64,000 bases of DNA from Dipteris shenzhenensis (lineage: Eukaryota; Polypodiophyta; Polypodiopsida; Gleicheniales): assembly GCA_047967505.1 (NCBI GenBank), contig CM106538.1. The stretch is one strand, 5' to 3'. The notes beneath the pieces are model-generated. The model searched no databases. It was not told the origin of the DNA and worked only from the letters and a program-made list of their open reading frames with translations. The position numbers and the translations under genes are program-made. Within the stretch, counting starts at the first letter, position 1. Each line of letters begins with the position of its first letter. Shown here in pieces: positions 11,477 to 22,594 of the stretch.

Positions 11477-12178
11477 TCAATCACCAAATGGATATAAGTT
11501 CAGGGCACTGCGAAATGCCTCAAACTTTTCATGTGGTAGTGCTTTGGTGAAAATATCTGCAACGTTGTCATGTGTGGACACAAAGATCATACTGATCTCT
11601 CCTGCATGCAACTTCTCTCTGACGTAGTGATAGTGAACCTCAATGTGCTTCGTGCGAGTATGAAACACTGGATTCTTTGCCACTACAATGGCACTCTGAC
11701 TATCAGTGAGAATTGGAGAAGGACCCTCCAAAGACAGATGAAGATCAGCAAATAGACGTTGCAGCCAGGCACATTCAACTGTTGCTGTGAAAGCTGCCCT
11801 GTACTCAGCTTCACATGATGAGGTAGCCACTGTAGATTGTTTCTTGCTCAGCCAGGAAATGCAAGATTTACCCAAAAAGAAACAATTGCCACTAGTGGAC
11901 TGCCTAGTGTCATAATCACCAGCCCAATCTGAATCACTGTAGGCATGCATCTGCAAGTCACCCCCCCCGGGAAATAGCAAGCCAAAAGACTTCGTGCCCT
12001 GCAAATAACGGAAGATGCGCTTGACTGCCTGCCAATGCATAGTTTTTGGGCTGTGCATGTACCTGCTCACCTGAGATACTGCAAACTGAATATCAGGTCT
12101 AGTGTTGCAGAGATATATGAGGCCTCCAACAGCCTGACTATAAAGTGTGGCATCAACTAATTCTCCTGCATCATGCAT
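11477..12178 (-). pseudogene. copia RNase H
   Basis: A 233-codon frame with copia RNase H features: AYSDSDWAGD (catalytic Asp), TSSCEAEYRA (Glu), LTDSQSAIV (Asp) and HTRTKHIEVHYHYVRE near the end. It removes the RNA strand after minus-strand synthesis. The frame is intact, but a frameshift near 12180 separates it from RT. Confidence 0.93.
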
Positions 12179-12186
12179 TGTGAGTT

Positions 12187-12795
12187 TCAGCCCCGCGGCT
12201 CCATGGGAGTGGCTATGGGCTTACACTCATGCATGTTAAATCTGTCCAAGAGTTTCTGAACATACTTGGACTGAGACATAACAGTGCCACGTCTCTCATG
12301 AGAGAACTGGATCCCCAAATAAAAGTGAAGCAGCCCCAAATCTGACATGTCAAAGTTGGTCTGCAAATCAGCTTTGAAATCTGCAATTTTTTCTTCATTG
12401 GACCCTGTGAGCAATAAGTCATCGACATAAAGAAGGATGACTAAAATTTCCCCCCCATCCATCTTGATGTAGAGGGTGCTCTCAGTAGGACTATTGTGCA
12501 GCCCCTTGCTGGTCAAAAAGGCATGGATCTTGGCATACCATGCACGAGGGGCCTGTTTCAGCCCATATAAAGCTTTGTTAAGCTTGCATACTTGAAGTGC
12601 ATTTGCTGTAATTTCAAAGCCCGGCGGTTGTTTGACATACACCTCTTCCAGCAAGTCCCCATTTAAGAAGGCTGTTTTTATGTCCAACTCATGAACATTC
12701 CACTCAAAATGTGCAGCCATTGCAATAACTGATCGGATGGTGGTCATCCGGGATGTAGGAGCGAATGTCTCCTCATAATCTATAGCCTTTAGCAA
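12187..12795 (-). pseudogene. copia reverse transcriptase
   Basis: About 200 codons: YEETFAPTSRMTTIRS, HELDIKTAFLNGDL (first catalytic Asp), KALYGLKQAPRAWY, and the catalytic LLYVDDLLLTGS near 12420. A frameshift near 12780 joins the upstream KARLIAKGY segment, and another near 12185 leads into RNase H. Confidence 0.93.
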
Positions 12796-13550
12796 TCAGC
12801 CTTGCCTTATAGCTGTCAATAGAGCCATCTGGCTTCTGTTTGACCTTGAAAACCCATCGTGTGCCAATGGCATGTTTACCCGGTGGCAAGTCTACAACAT
12901 CCCAAGTCTGATTTTTTGCAATGGACTGCAACTCATCATGCATGGCATTCATCCAATGCACATTGTCCTTTGCCTCTTCGAATGTGGCAGGCTCCGCCTC
13001 ATCAAGAAGAGTACCTGCATATGCTGATTCCACTGAATTAGCACCTTCCATGTGCCTTGCTGCACTGTGAGTCCTGCCAGGTAACGGAGCATCAATTTTA
13101 CTCTCCCTGAGAGTTTGTAACAGCCATTTTGGGACTGTTTTTGCTGCATGTATGTCTGCAGTTTCTTGCTGCACCACCTGTTCCACTGCCTGTGGAGGGG
13201 GCAAGACATCCTGTGGCAGAACTAAAGCATCTGGAGGTCGCTGTAAATTCTGATTTGCATCAGAAAAAATCAGCAGGGGAACCCAAGGCAATGGGTAGCA
13301 ACCCCTCAAAGACATCTTCTGAAGACGAAGTCATTTGAAATTCAGCCGGAGTGTGAGCTGAATTTCCAGAAAATATCACATCTCTACTGACTATGATCTT
13401 GCGTGTAGCAAGATTGTAGAGACGGTACCCCTTGCTTTCTGCACTGTACCCAACAAATATGCACTTAATGGCTTTATCAGACAATTTGTGCCTAAATTCA
13501 ACTGGCACATGAGCATAAGCAAGGCATCCAAAGACTCGGAAGTGATCCAC
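12773..13550 (-). pseudogene. copia integrase C-terminus and RT N-terminus
   Basis: Two overlapping frames. 13550-13260 has the end of integrase (FRVFGCLAYAHVP, KCIFVGYS, KGYRLYN). 13315-12773 has the linker and the start of RT (AIGTRWVFKVKQKPDGS, YKARLIAKGY). A frameshift lies between them near 13290. The linker is Pro/Gln-rich, as usual between copia integrase and RT. Confidence 0.85.
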
Positions 13551-13568
13551 TGAAGGCTTCTTGTCATT

Positions 13569-14241
13569 CTAGACCTCATAAGGAGTTTTTGTTTTTAAAG
13601 CCTTAGTGGGAACCCGATTCAAAATGTAATTGGCACACATCAAACCCTCAAGCCAGAATTTATGAGACATGTGTTTGCTTTTCAGCATACATCTGTCCAT
13701 CTCCATGAGAGTTCTATTTTTCCTCTCAGCTTTGCCATTTTGCTGAGGGGTCAGCCTGACTGTGAGCTGATGCACAATATCCTTGCCTTTCAGAAAAGCA
13801 TCAAATTCTGCAGACAAGTATTCCCCACCTCTATCTGTGCGCAATGTCTGTATCTTGAGTCCGGTTTCATTTTCAACCATGGCTGCAAAGTGTTTAAACA
13901 CCGTGAACACTTCTGATTTGCGTTTCAGCCCCAAAAACCCAAGTGAAATTGGAGTAATCATCAATAAATGTAACGAAGTAGAGATGACCACCCAACGATG
14001 GAGTCCTCATGGGACCACAGGCATCACTGTGTATAAGCTGTAATTTGCGGACAGCTTTAACTGAACCATCCTTCTTGAAGGGAAATCGATGCATCTTGCC
14101 CAAAATGCACCCTTCACAGGCATGTGGAGGAGGTATCTCAAGAGGTGGCAATGCATCAACTATGGAATACTTTTGAAGTGTCATCAAGCTGTTGTAATGC
14201 ATGTGGCCATATCGGGCATGCCATAATTCTGCATTTTGCAT
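13569..14241 (-). pseudogene. copia integrase
   Basis: Zinc-binding HHCC domain (LWHARYGHMHYNSL and CEGCILGK) followed by the D,D,E core: IHSDACGPM, LRTDRGGEY and PQQNGKAERKN. A frameshift near 13930 splits the core between the first and second catalytic Asp. A TAG at 13569-13571 sits where the context expects Trp after PYEV. The protein would insert element DNA into the host genome if intact. Confidence 0.9.
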
Positions 14242-14301
14242 GGCAGCTGTAGGGGTAGAAACTGCAAGAGCATGGGCTGTTCTTTTCTCAAAAAGATCAA
14301 G

Positions 14302-14871
14302 CTAAAAAAGCCCACGCAGCAGAGTACCAGATAACCGTAAGGCATAGTCATCTTCCCTGTCTCGGACAGCACATTTGTCATCCTCAAAGATGACCTGAAA
14401 TCCAGCTCTGTTAAGAGTGGACACTGAAAGAAGATTTTTGGTTATACCAAGCACATATAAGACATCTGAAAGTCTGAAAATTGAGCCATCAATGGCAGTG
14501 AGCTTAACATCTCCTGTGCCACGTACTGAATATGATGAGTTGTTGGCACAAGTGACTTTCTTACCAATGGGAGGTGGATGCAAGGAAGTAAAAAGACACT
14601 TCCTAGAAGTGATGTGCTTGGATGCACCGCTGTCAAAATACCAGTTGTTTAGTGTTTCATTGACACTGAAAGCAGATGCATCCGTAAAAGAATCATAACT
14701 GCAAGTCAAAAATGCATATGTATCATTGCAAGTGGCTGTACTATCCCGAGCATCTTGAACAGCCAGCCTAGAATCTGAAATGCAAGATAAAAAGGCATAA
14801 TCCTGTCCAACAAAGTTGGCTGCAGCATCCCCACTGTTAGATGCATGAGGAGCTGAATCTGAAACAACCAT
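14302..14871 (-). pseudogene. copia protease and pre-integrase region
   Basis: A 189-codon frame with the aspartic protease site WYFDSGASKHIT near 14634-14600, followed by LSDVLYVLGITKNLLSVSTL, the conserved link to integrase. The frame ends at 14302, separated from the HHCC domain by a frameshift. Confidence 0.88.
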
Positions 14872-15151
14872 TCCGGAGCTGTTTTTCTTCTCTTTTGCAA
14901 GCCTTTTCCTGCATTCTGCAATGAGATGACCTGGCTTTTTGTAGCAGTGACAAAAACCCTTCTTCTTGGGCTTACTTGCATCATTTTTAGCCTTTTGTGA
15001 AGGCTGTCCTGACCCACTGGAAGACTGATTTACTAATGTCTTTGCCTGTCCTTTTGTTTTTTATTTAAACTTTGAGAGCATGGCTTGTTCACCTGCACGT
15101 GAAGCCAAAGTTTTCCTGGTCTGCTCTTCCTAAAGCAGAAGTCCTATCAAC
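14872..15151 (-). pseudogene. copia gag C-terminus with irregular zinc knuckle
   Basis: Lysine-rich segment with a knuckle reading CHCYKKPGHLIAEC at about 14957-14916. Spacing is CX1CX5HX4C, where related copia gags read CX2CX4HX4C. The second Cys and following Tyr appear swapped by base changes. In-frame stops upstream (near 15060 and 15130) break it from the N-terminal gag. Confidence 0.75.
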
Positions 15152-15802
15152 TCATGAAAAGTGAGGATTTGCAGCCCCCCTCAATGATAAGTTCAGCAAG
15201 GTATGAAAACTGAGATAAGACTTAGGAAGAGAATTCAGAGTGGTTGTAATCATCTCTGAATCAGGAATAATTTCATCTATATTTAGCAATTGCTCTCTGA
15301 GATCCTGTAGCTTTGTGAGGTGGACTGACATGGAGTCACCCTCTTCCATATGTGTATGACTTAACTCTCTTTTCAAGAAGAATACCCTTGCATCATTCCG
15401 AGCTGCATACATGCTTTCTAAAATATCCCACGCTGCCTTGGAGGTCTTACACGACCGGATATGCGGAATGATAAATCTTTTCATTGAAAGAGACATGCAT
15501 GACAAAGCTAAGGCATCCCGTGAATCCCATCTCTTCTGATCTGGAGTAGTGGCCATGGCTGCACCAACAACTTGTTCTGCAGCTGCCCCTTGTGCACGAC
15601 CTCTTCCATCTCCTTGCTGAGGAGGGGTATTAGGTGCCATACCCGCTGGTCGGATCTCACCCCCATTCACATAATCCCATAAATTGCGAGAAATCAGAAT
15701 ATTGCGTACCATAAAACTCCAGAGGGAGTAGTTGGTACCATCCAACTTGTCTTCCTGTGAAAGACCACCGAACTGGAAGTCATTCTGATTTTGCTGGGCC
15801 AT
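15152..15802 (-). pseudogene. copia gag N-terminal part
   Basis: Starts at ATG 15802 (MAQQNQ). Residues DKLDGTNYSLWSFMV and LWDYVNG are the copia gag start, followed by SKAAWDILESMYA, HLTKLQDLREQLL and LPKSYLSFHTLL. An insert of about 30 residues rich in Gly/Gln/Ala (PPQQGDGRGRAQGAA) is unusual. The frame ends early at 15152 compared with full-length copia gag. Confidence 0.88.
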
Positions 15803-16002
15803 ATCTGAGAAAGAGATTTAAGCAGATACAAAACTGAATTCCTTTACTGGGAATGAAATGCACAACTCCCAAAAAACACAGCCAAGCACCGGCTGTAAAT
15901 GCAACTCAGATTTCTGTACTTGCGCTGTCCCTCACCTATAAGGAAGGACCTATTTTAGTTGAAGATGTGGAGATGAAGAAAAAGTACTAGAGGATGCATT
16001 TG

Positions 16003-16250
16003 TTTTACACTTTGATGGATCTTACAAAAAAAGTTTAAATAAAAGTACAGGAGGAATTGTCATTTATGATCCTGGAGGAAAGGAGATTCGGAAAATGGGA
16101 ATTCGGCTCGAAGCTAGCAGTAATAATGAAGCTGAATATGCAGCCCTCTTCGAAGGTTTGAAAGTATGCATTAGTCTAGGTATTAAGAGACTCATGATTA
16201 AGGGAGATGCTCTGTTGGTTGTGAAGCAAATTTTAGGTGTCTAGAGGGTT
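16003..16250 (+). pseudogene. additional RNase H (aRH) of element 5
   Basis: Reads HFDGSYKKS, GGIVIYDPGG, SSNNEAEYAALFEGL and IKGDALLVVKQI, with the Asp, Glu, Asp pattern of a cellular-type RNase HI domain. A second RNase H between the first RNase H and integrase is the mark of the Tat lineage of plant gypsy elements. A TAG at about 16243 ends the frame. It resumes the gypsy element right after the copia insert. Confidence 0.8.
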
Positions 16251-16403
16251 AAGCATGTTCATTTGAAGAGATGGATAAGTGCGGTGAAGAAACTTTTAAA
16301 TTGATTGGATGCTTGGACACTCTAGCATATTGAAAGAGGTAAGAATGTAAAGGCATATGATGCTGCGCAGGAAATTACAGCAGCTTATGTTGATGCAATA
16401 GGA

Positions 16404-17604
16404 GTGCGGAAGCCCTTATACAAAGGAAGGGAGACATTGGCTTGTGAGGAAAGCTTCCTGTTAACTGGTAAAGTGCCTGAAGAAGTTCCAAAACAAAGAA
16501 AATACAGAATTATTAAAAGCTGTACTTCTTATTGTCTGATAGATGATGTTCTTTACATGAAAGGGGCTGATCTGGTGCTTAGAAGAATTCCCTGGCATGA
16601 GGAAGCTTTTCATATTCTACAAGCTAATCATGAGGGAGTATGTGGAGGACATTTTGCTTTCAAAATCATGCTGAGGAAAATACTTACAGAAGGGTATGTG
16701 TGGCCATCCCTCCAGAGAGACATAAGACATTGGTGCAGGTCATGCCTATAGTGTCAGCAGATGAGTAAGAGGATCTTACATCCAGAACTCAGAAATATCA
16801 TGCTTGCTTATAATATTTTTGAGAAATGGGGAATAGATGCCATCGGTCCTCTACCCATGACAGCCAGGGGAAATTGTTATGTGCTGACAGCTGTGCATTA
16901 TTTGACGAGATGGGCTGAAGCACGAGTAGTATAGGCTGTCAATGCGAAATTTGTATGTAAATTTGTGTATGAGGATATCTGCTGTAGATTTGGTGTGCCA
17001 CTGGAGTTGCTTTCTGATAGAGGTCCAGGTTTCAGGAGTGAACTGATGAATTTAGTATGTGGAAAGTTGAAGATTAAACACAGATATGCAAGTCCCTATT
17101 ATCCCCAATTGTAATGGGATGAATGAAAAATTTAATGGTGTGTGTACTAATATCATGGGAAAGATCATGAGAACACATGAGAAGGAGTGGGACCTTGCTT
17201 TGCACTGGGCTTTATGGGCTTACAGAGTTGCAATAAAAGAAGGCACCTAGTTTTCACCATTTCATCTTGTTTACAGGAAAGAAGCTCTATTACCCTTGGA
17301 AGTAGAAATTCCTGCATTACAGATGTTAATGAAGATAAACGAGGATTCAAATTCTACTTTCTAGAACCGGTTATTGGATTTGTAGGAAGCACAACTAGAC
17401 AGACAAAAGGCGGTGGAACATTATGCTTTAATTCAAGAGGAGAATCAGAAGAGAGCAAACAAGAAATTCAAGGATAAGAAAATCGAGGAGGGTGATCTAG
17501 TTTTGAGATACAACAGTAGTTTGGATTCTACCTTCAAGAAGAAATTTGTGACCAAATGGGATGGACCTTTTCGTGTGACGAAGAAATTCAAAAATGGCTC
17601 ATAG
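16404..17604 (+). pseudogene. integrase, element 5
   Basis: Zinc domain (ANHEGVCGGH and HWCRSCL) in the frame 16404-16751, which stops at TAG. The core continues through 16755-17130 with WGIDAIGPLP and LLSDRGPGF; the region of the catalytic Glu (GMNEKFNG) is frameshifted. The tail at 17413-17604 (LVLRYNSSLD, KWDGPFRVTKKF) is the SH3-like integrase end. No chromodomain, PPT or 3' LTR follows; LINE-like sequence begins at about 17599. Confidence 0.85.
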
Positions 17605-17700
17605 ATGTGGATTCTGCTTGGGAGATACTGGCTAGTATTAGTGCTTGGCAGATCTGGAGGGCCAGATCTGCCAAGAGGCCTTAGATGGATCACAAGTCCA
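17599..17700 (+). repeat. LINE tail fragment, copy of 529-575
   Basis: Reads DVDSAWEILASISAWQIWRARSAKR, split here as DVDSAWEILASI and SAWQIWRARSAKR, the C-terminal helix region of LINE ORF2 after the zinc-binding domain. The start matches 529-575 base for base over most of its length. It directly abuts the integrase end of element 5. Confidence 0.5.
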
Positions 17701-18299
17701 CCCTCCTCATACATTGTCCAGTTTTTGGGTTGATACCATTCACACTCTCATAGCTAGTTGGGTGAGCAAGGGTCCTCCTGGTCAGCATCTGCCAGAAGGG
17801 TTATATTCCTTACGGAATGGAGGGGCTTCCCCTTTTTCTCAGAGACTACATCAGGTTGAGGTGGCATTTTCAGCCTCACCCTTGGTTTCTGTCCAACTCT
17901 TTTTGAGTTTTTCTTTACTCTTCTAGAGTGCATCATGTTTACCTCATCGAGCTTGCTCACGTGGGTTTTTTCATACTTACTAGAAGTCTCTTTCATGAAA
18001 AAAAGAGAGGATGAGAAACAATGATTCTAACTCTGGATACCCCATCAGCTATGATTGTCTCCGTTGCAAAAGAAGGCAAATCAAGGAGGGGGAATCTCTA
18101 TGACCTACCCAAAAAATGCTCCAATCTAGGCAAGGAGTCTATGATAAACCTAAGGAAGACCGGGGAATCTGATGAATAGTGAAGTGACCCGTCTGTCCTC
18201 CTCTACCGGCTCAAAACCCAGAATTATAATGTGAGAAGATTCCTTATGGAACCAAGTGCCAAAAGACTAGCCCTTAACACAGTGCTCACGAACTCTGGA
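17701..18299. other. No gene seen
   Basis: About 600 bp with many stops on both strands and no recognisable domain. It may be further decayed retroelement sequence. Confidence 0.5.
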
Positions 18300-19050
18300 G
18301 AAAGAAAGGAAAAATGGAGAAAGAAAAAAAGTTTATTAAAGTATTCGGAAGACCGATGGGTCTATGAGACTGAAAAAACTGGTTCAAATGAGCTGTGAGG
18401 GTGGAACTACTAAACGAGCATGCACACCAATGCAGAAATGCAAAAAATGCAAAATAGTAGTACTAAGTACTAAGTATAACATAGTCATGTCAGTGGCCGA
18501 CTACATATCAATCTCAGCAGTGTCATCATCATCATCATCAACATCATCATAAGGACATCAAGGTGGGCAAGGCAGCATGAACCAAAAGCAACTTGGAAAA
18601 AACCTCGTCCCAATAGTCAAACATCTGAACGGTGGGGAGTGGGTTTGAATGAAGAGAAGAAAGCATCTAGTCCCTAGCTTGTGATTTGGATAAGACCAAT
18701 GGACACATGCAAATAGAGAGGTCAAGCTTTCCAACTCCACATCCTGCTTGGGCTGTAGCATCTTGTCTTTTGAAGAAGTAATGGTTCTCATGGCTGGTGG
18801 AAACAGTTCGGGATTGCCTGAATGGGGATCCATTTGACAATCAAAGTGGAAGGCTGACTCAAACACCAAAGAAACATCCATCGTAGAGGCTGAGAGAGGT
18901 TAGAGGATAGGGGCTGAGAGGGAGTGGGAGGGGCTGAGAGGAAGGGGATAGAGGGGCTGAGATAGAGGTGAGGGCTGAGGGAGTTCTTGAGGGCTTGTTT
19001 TGGAGCCTGAGATTTGCGGGTATTACACCTCAAAGTTGAAGAGCAGGTGC
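18300..19050 (-). mobile_element. Short LINE-tailed retroposon
   Basis: Minus-strand unit with two parts. The 3' part (18300-18560) matches the 3' end of LINE A (34110-34355): shared TTTATTAAAGT..TTCGGAAGACCGATGGGTCTATGAG and a poly-pyrimidine tail on the minus strand. The 5' part holds a 107-residue frame at 18881-18558 and a CAGCCCC-rich leader, both with a homologue at 58430-58900. There is no EN or RT between them. Probably a non-autonomous element or an internal deletion of a LINE. Confidence 0.55.
18558..18881 (-). CDS. ORF1-like protein of unknown function, retroposon
   Basis: A 107-residue frame from ATG 18881. The core reads DCQMDPHSGNP, then TITSSKDKMLQ, KQDVELESLTSLFAC and LGTRC. 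The same pattern (DCRMDPHSCNP, TIVVSKDELLQ, KKDVELESSITLFAC, LGTRC) occurs at 58690-58850 on the plus strand, upstream of a LINE ORF2 segment. Similarity at amino-acid level suggests it was once coding, probably as LINE ORF1. I do not recognise a known domain. Confidence 0.45.
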   Translation of the reverse strand: MDVSLVFESAFHFDCQMDPHSGNPELFPPAMRTITSSKDKMLQPKQDVELESLTSLFACVHWSYPNHKLGTRCFLLFIQTHSPPFRCLTIGTRFFPSCFWFMLPCPP

Positions 19051-19130
19051 ATTTTAAAAGCTAAAATTGCTGCTGTCAAAGGTCAAACTTCGGAGCAGAA
19101 ACCTGAAGCGGAAAATGAAATAGAAATATG

Positions 19131-19240
19131 AAATTTGGAGCAGCTTGGGCCTGGAGCCAAAAAAAAAACTTGGAGCAGCTTGGGCCTGGAGCAGAAAAAC
19201 GAAATTTGGAGCAGCTTGGGCCTGGAGAAAAAAATGAAAA
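19131..19240 (+). repeat. Tandem repeat, about 35 bp x 3
   Basis: TTGGAGCAGCTTGGGCCTGG occurs three times at roughly 35-bp spacing, separated by A-rich spacers of changing length. Confidence 0.8.
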
Positions 19241-20364
<1,124 letters not shown>

Positions 20365-20435
20365 TTACAATCAAAACTGCAGACATGGCTTACCACAAAA
20401 CAACAACAAACATAATTCAAAAGGTAGTCATGCAC

Positions 20436-20587
20436 CTTTCTTTGAGACTAATGTACAGACCATGTGGGCGCTGGAATATGGCACCATATTTTTGGCAGGC
20501 CTCACCAACTGTAGGTGTGTATACAACAGGAAGTAGCTCCTCAACGTGGTCAATTAAAACCTTATAAAACAATCGTTCATTCCGCTC
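20436..20587 (-). CDS. NADP-dependent malic enzyme, exon C
   Basis: A 152-bp exon encoding [38 protein letters not shown], then [23 protein letters not shown] contains the catalytic Tyr of malic enzymes. Acceptor TAG is at 20590-20588 and donor GT at 20435-20434. A 112-bp intron separates it from exon D, while the upstream intron is 20,365 bp. Frame is open throughout and joins exon B in phase (exon B ends ...GLQ, this begins ERNER). The reading is strong because all four exons fit one known domain in order. Confidence 0.95.
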
Positions 20588-21267
20588 CTACAAAGACAAA
20601 AATGTTGTTACATTGACTCTTACAAGACAAAAAACACTCTATTGGCTTATAGCCTTTACATTATTTTATTTCAGAGGTATTGCCATTAATAAATTTGCAA
20701 GTAGCCTAAACTTTGAATTCAAGTTTGCAATAGAAGCTATCAATAGTACTAAATCTCAAATAAATAAGTGTGGTAGTAAATCTCTAAGATAAGGAAATAT
20801 TTCTCTTTAGAACTATCCTTCTTTTTTAAATGATTTGAGGCACCATACAAGTTCTCATTTTGTATGTAAAGAAATGAACTAAGACTGTAAACTAACACCT
20901 TGCTAGAGGATAAGCACACTAGATATTCTTAAGCATCCTATCTTGCAGTCAATGCATACAATAAAGCTGAAGACAACTCCTCACAAACTCTTTTAAGAAG
21001 AAAAAAGTCCCATTGACTAATTTTTTGGCATAGTCACTCAATCTATGTGATTTTATTCCATTGATTGATTTTTTAATTTTTATTTTTTTATTTGTTTATT
21101 TATTTATTTTATTTTATTTTTGGGAGGGGGGGGGGGGGGAGTGACTTCTATCAAGCATGACCAAATTCCATACAAACATGATAAAATCCTATGTAAGCCT
21201 CATGCAAAATCATGCAGAAACAAAACGAGGCTGTTGTAACCACTCCAGAGAAAAAGAACCTCGCAAA
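20588..21267. other. Intron sequence with T-rich and poly-G tract
   Basis: No gene. 21065-21142 is low complexity: T/A-rich (TTTATTTATTTATT) followed by a long G run near 21124-21140. Confidence 0.6.
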
Positions 21268-21756
21268 CATAGTTACTAGGGAATGTCGTTCCCTAGTTGT
21301 GGAACGTTGGAACGGTGTTTTGTTTAGAAAGGGCGATGGAATGTTTATGGAGTGCCTGTCCTGTGGAACAGCACTCCATAATGTCTATGGAGTGCTTGTC
21401 TTGTGGATCGGCTATGGAATGTCTATGGAACATTTGGGGGAACATTCCCTATGCCATTCCCCAACCAGCAAGTCACATTAATCATATTTTTTGTGGGTGA
21501 AGAGAAATTTGACAAGGCTCAACTTGATCTCAGAGGCTTGAGCCTTGTCTCGTATGGATTTCCTTTTGTATGCTACTTGGCAAGTTATAATCTATTATCA
21601 ATGATCATTCACGATTCATCTATTTATAGAGTAGCGTGCTTGTTTATGGGTATGGTGATGTGGCATTCCCTTCCCGTTCTGGTTCCCTAGGATTGTGGCG
21701 TTCTTGTTCCCGAGGGGGTCGGGTTCCATTGGCGTACACATTCACTAGTAACTATG
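21268..21756. mobile_element. Candidate MITE with 19-bp terminal inverted repeats
   Basis: CATAGTTACTAGGGAATGT at 21268-21286 pairs with ACATTCACTAGTAACTATG at 21738-21756, matching at 18 of 19 positions when inverted. The 489-bp interior has no transposase and contains short repeats (ATGGAGTGCTTGTCTTGTGG-like units near 21345-21410) and a small palindrome CTAGGGAATGTCGTTCCCTAG split around 21277-21295. No clear target duplication is seen, so this stays a candidate. It abuts the 3' end of LINE B. Confidence 0.45.
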
Positions 21757-22405
21757 CTCATGGGCCTATGCGACAAAGTACAATCCAAAAAGTAACTCAT
21801 ACAATCTATTGTAGGCTGAAGCAAAGGGCTTGCTTAAGGGGCATTGCTCAGTGTTAAAGTGCTAAGCTAAGAGTCTCAAAAACTCATACACTCAAAGCTA
21901 ATGCTCCAAGTGCCATGGTGGCTCTCTGATGAGATGCAAAGATGTCTCGTATATGTGTCTGTTGAGTCATCTCTCGCTATGGCAAAGGGCATGGTCTTTG
22001 TGATCTCCATATCCGATGGACCCTATCAAGAGTGATACCTTGGCTCAAACCGTCTCTATTGTGTGTGCTCTGGCCAACCTCTACATCATGCGTGGCTTTG
22101 GCTCCACTGCTTTGTGCTGTCTATTCCTGCTGATCCATGCTTCTCCTCTTTCTCAACTCCAATATGTCCCGGGACTGCTGACTCAAATGCATTTAAGTCG
22201 GTAATTTGTCGCTGTGCTCAATATCTATCCTATGGTGTTGTCACCTTTTGTTGTTTGATTTGCTGCAACAAGGTCTTTATGATGTCACCGCATCTCCATC
22301 AAATCGAGGTTGACACAAACCTGGACATAGAAGTGAATCAGCCAGGAGAGTGGCCCAAACCCATGTCCGTCTTGAAAGAGGTAGTGGTATCATCCTTTGG
22401 ATCTC

Positions 22406-22594
22406 CTAGTAGATGGGGCAAGTATATAGGAAGAGCTCCTCTAACTCCACCTCTACCAATGTGCATAGCCTACAAATCCATTGCTCTTGCGGTGTGCCTA
22501 TGGCTCTCCCTGCCTCAATCCCCAGCTGATGGGACGAGACCCGCATCTTTCTGATGGCAATCCTCAATGCGTGTGAGACCCGTCTATCCTCCAT
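22406..22594 (-). pseudogene. LINE B ORF2 C-terminal zinc-binding remnant
   Basis: ICRLCTLVEVELEELFLYTC aligns with ICTLCDMQEVETEEHFIFRC of LINE A at about 34890-34830. The His of the Cys/His set is replaced by Leu here. Confidence 0.65.

Larger units (their letters stand above)
11446..15930 (-). mobile_element. Ty1/copia element without LTRs, nested in element 5
   Basis: A minus-strand copia body in order gag, protease, integrase, reverse transcriptase, RNase H, inserted in opposite orientation in the gypsy pol. No LTR exists on either side. On the RNase H side only about 30 bp separate its stop codon from gypsy sequence, ending at a polypurine-like run (minus strand ACAGGGGGG). On the gag side there is about 130 bp of leader with no PBS. 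Several frameshifts and stops are present. Ends are approximate (plus or minus 15 bp). Confidence 0.85.

Noticed and set aside
18480-18552. CATCAT repeat as a coding poly-Ser tract
   Set aside because: It is part of the LINE A-type 3' UTR (compare 34305-34340) and lies antisense.
22016-22554. Plus-strand frames with hydrophobic stretches
   Set aside because: Antisense to LINE B 3' end; no conserved domain.
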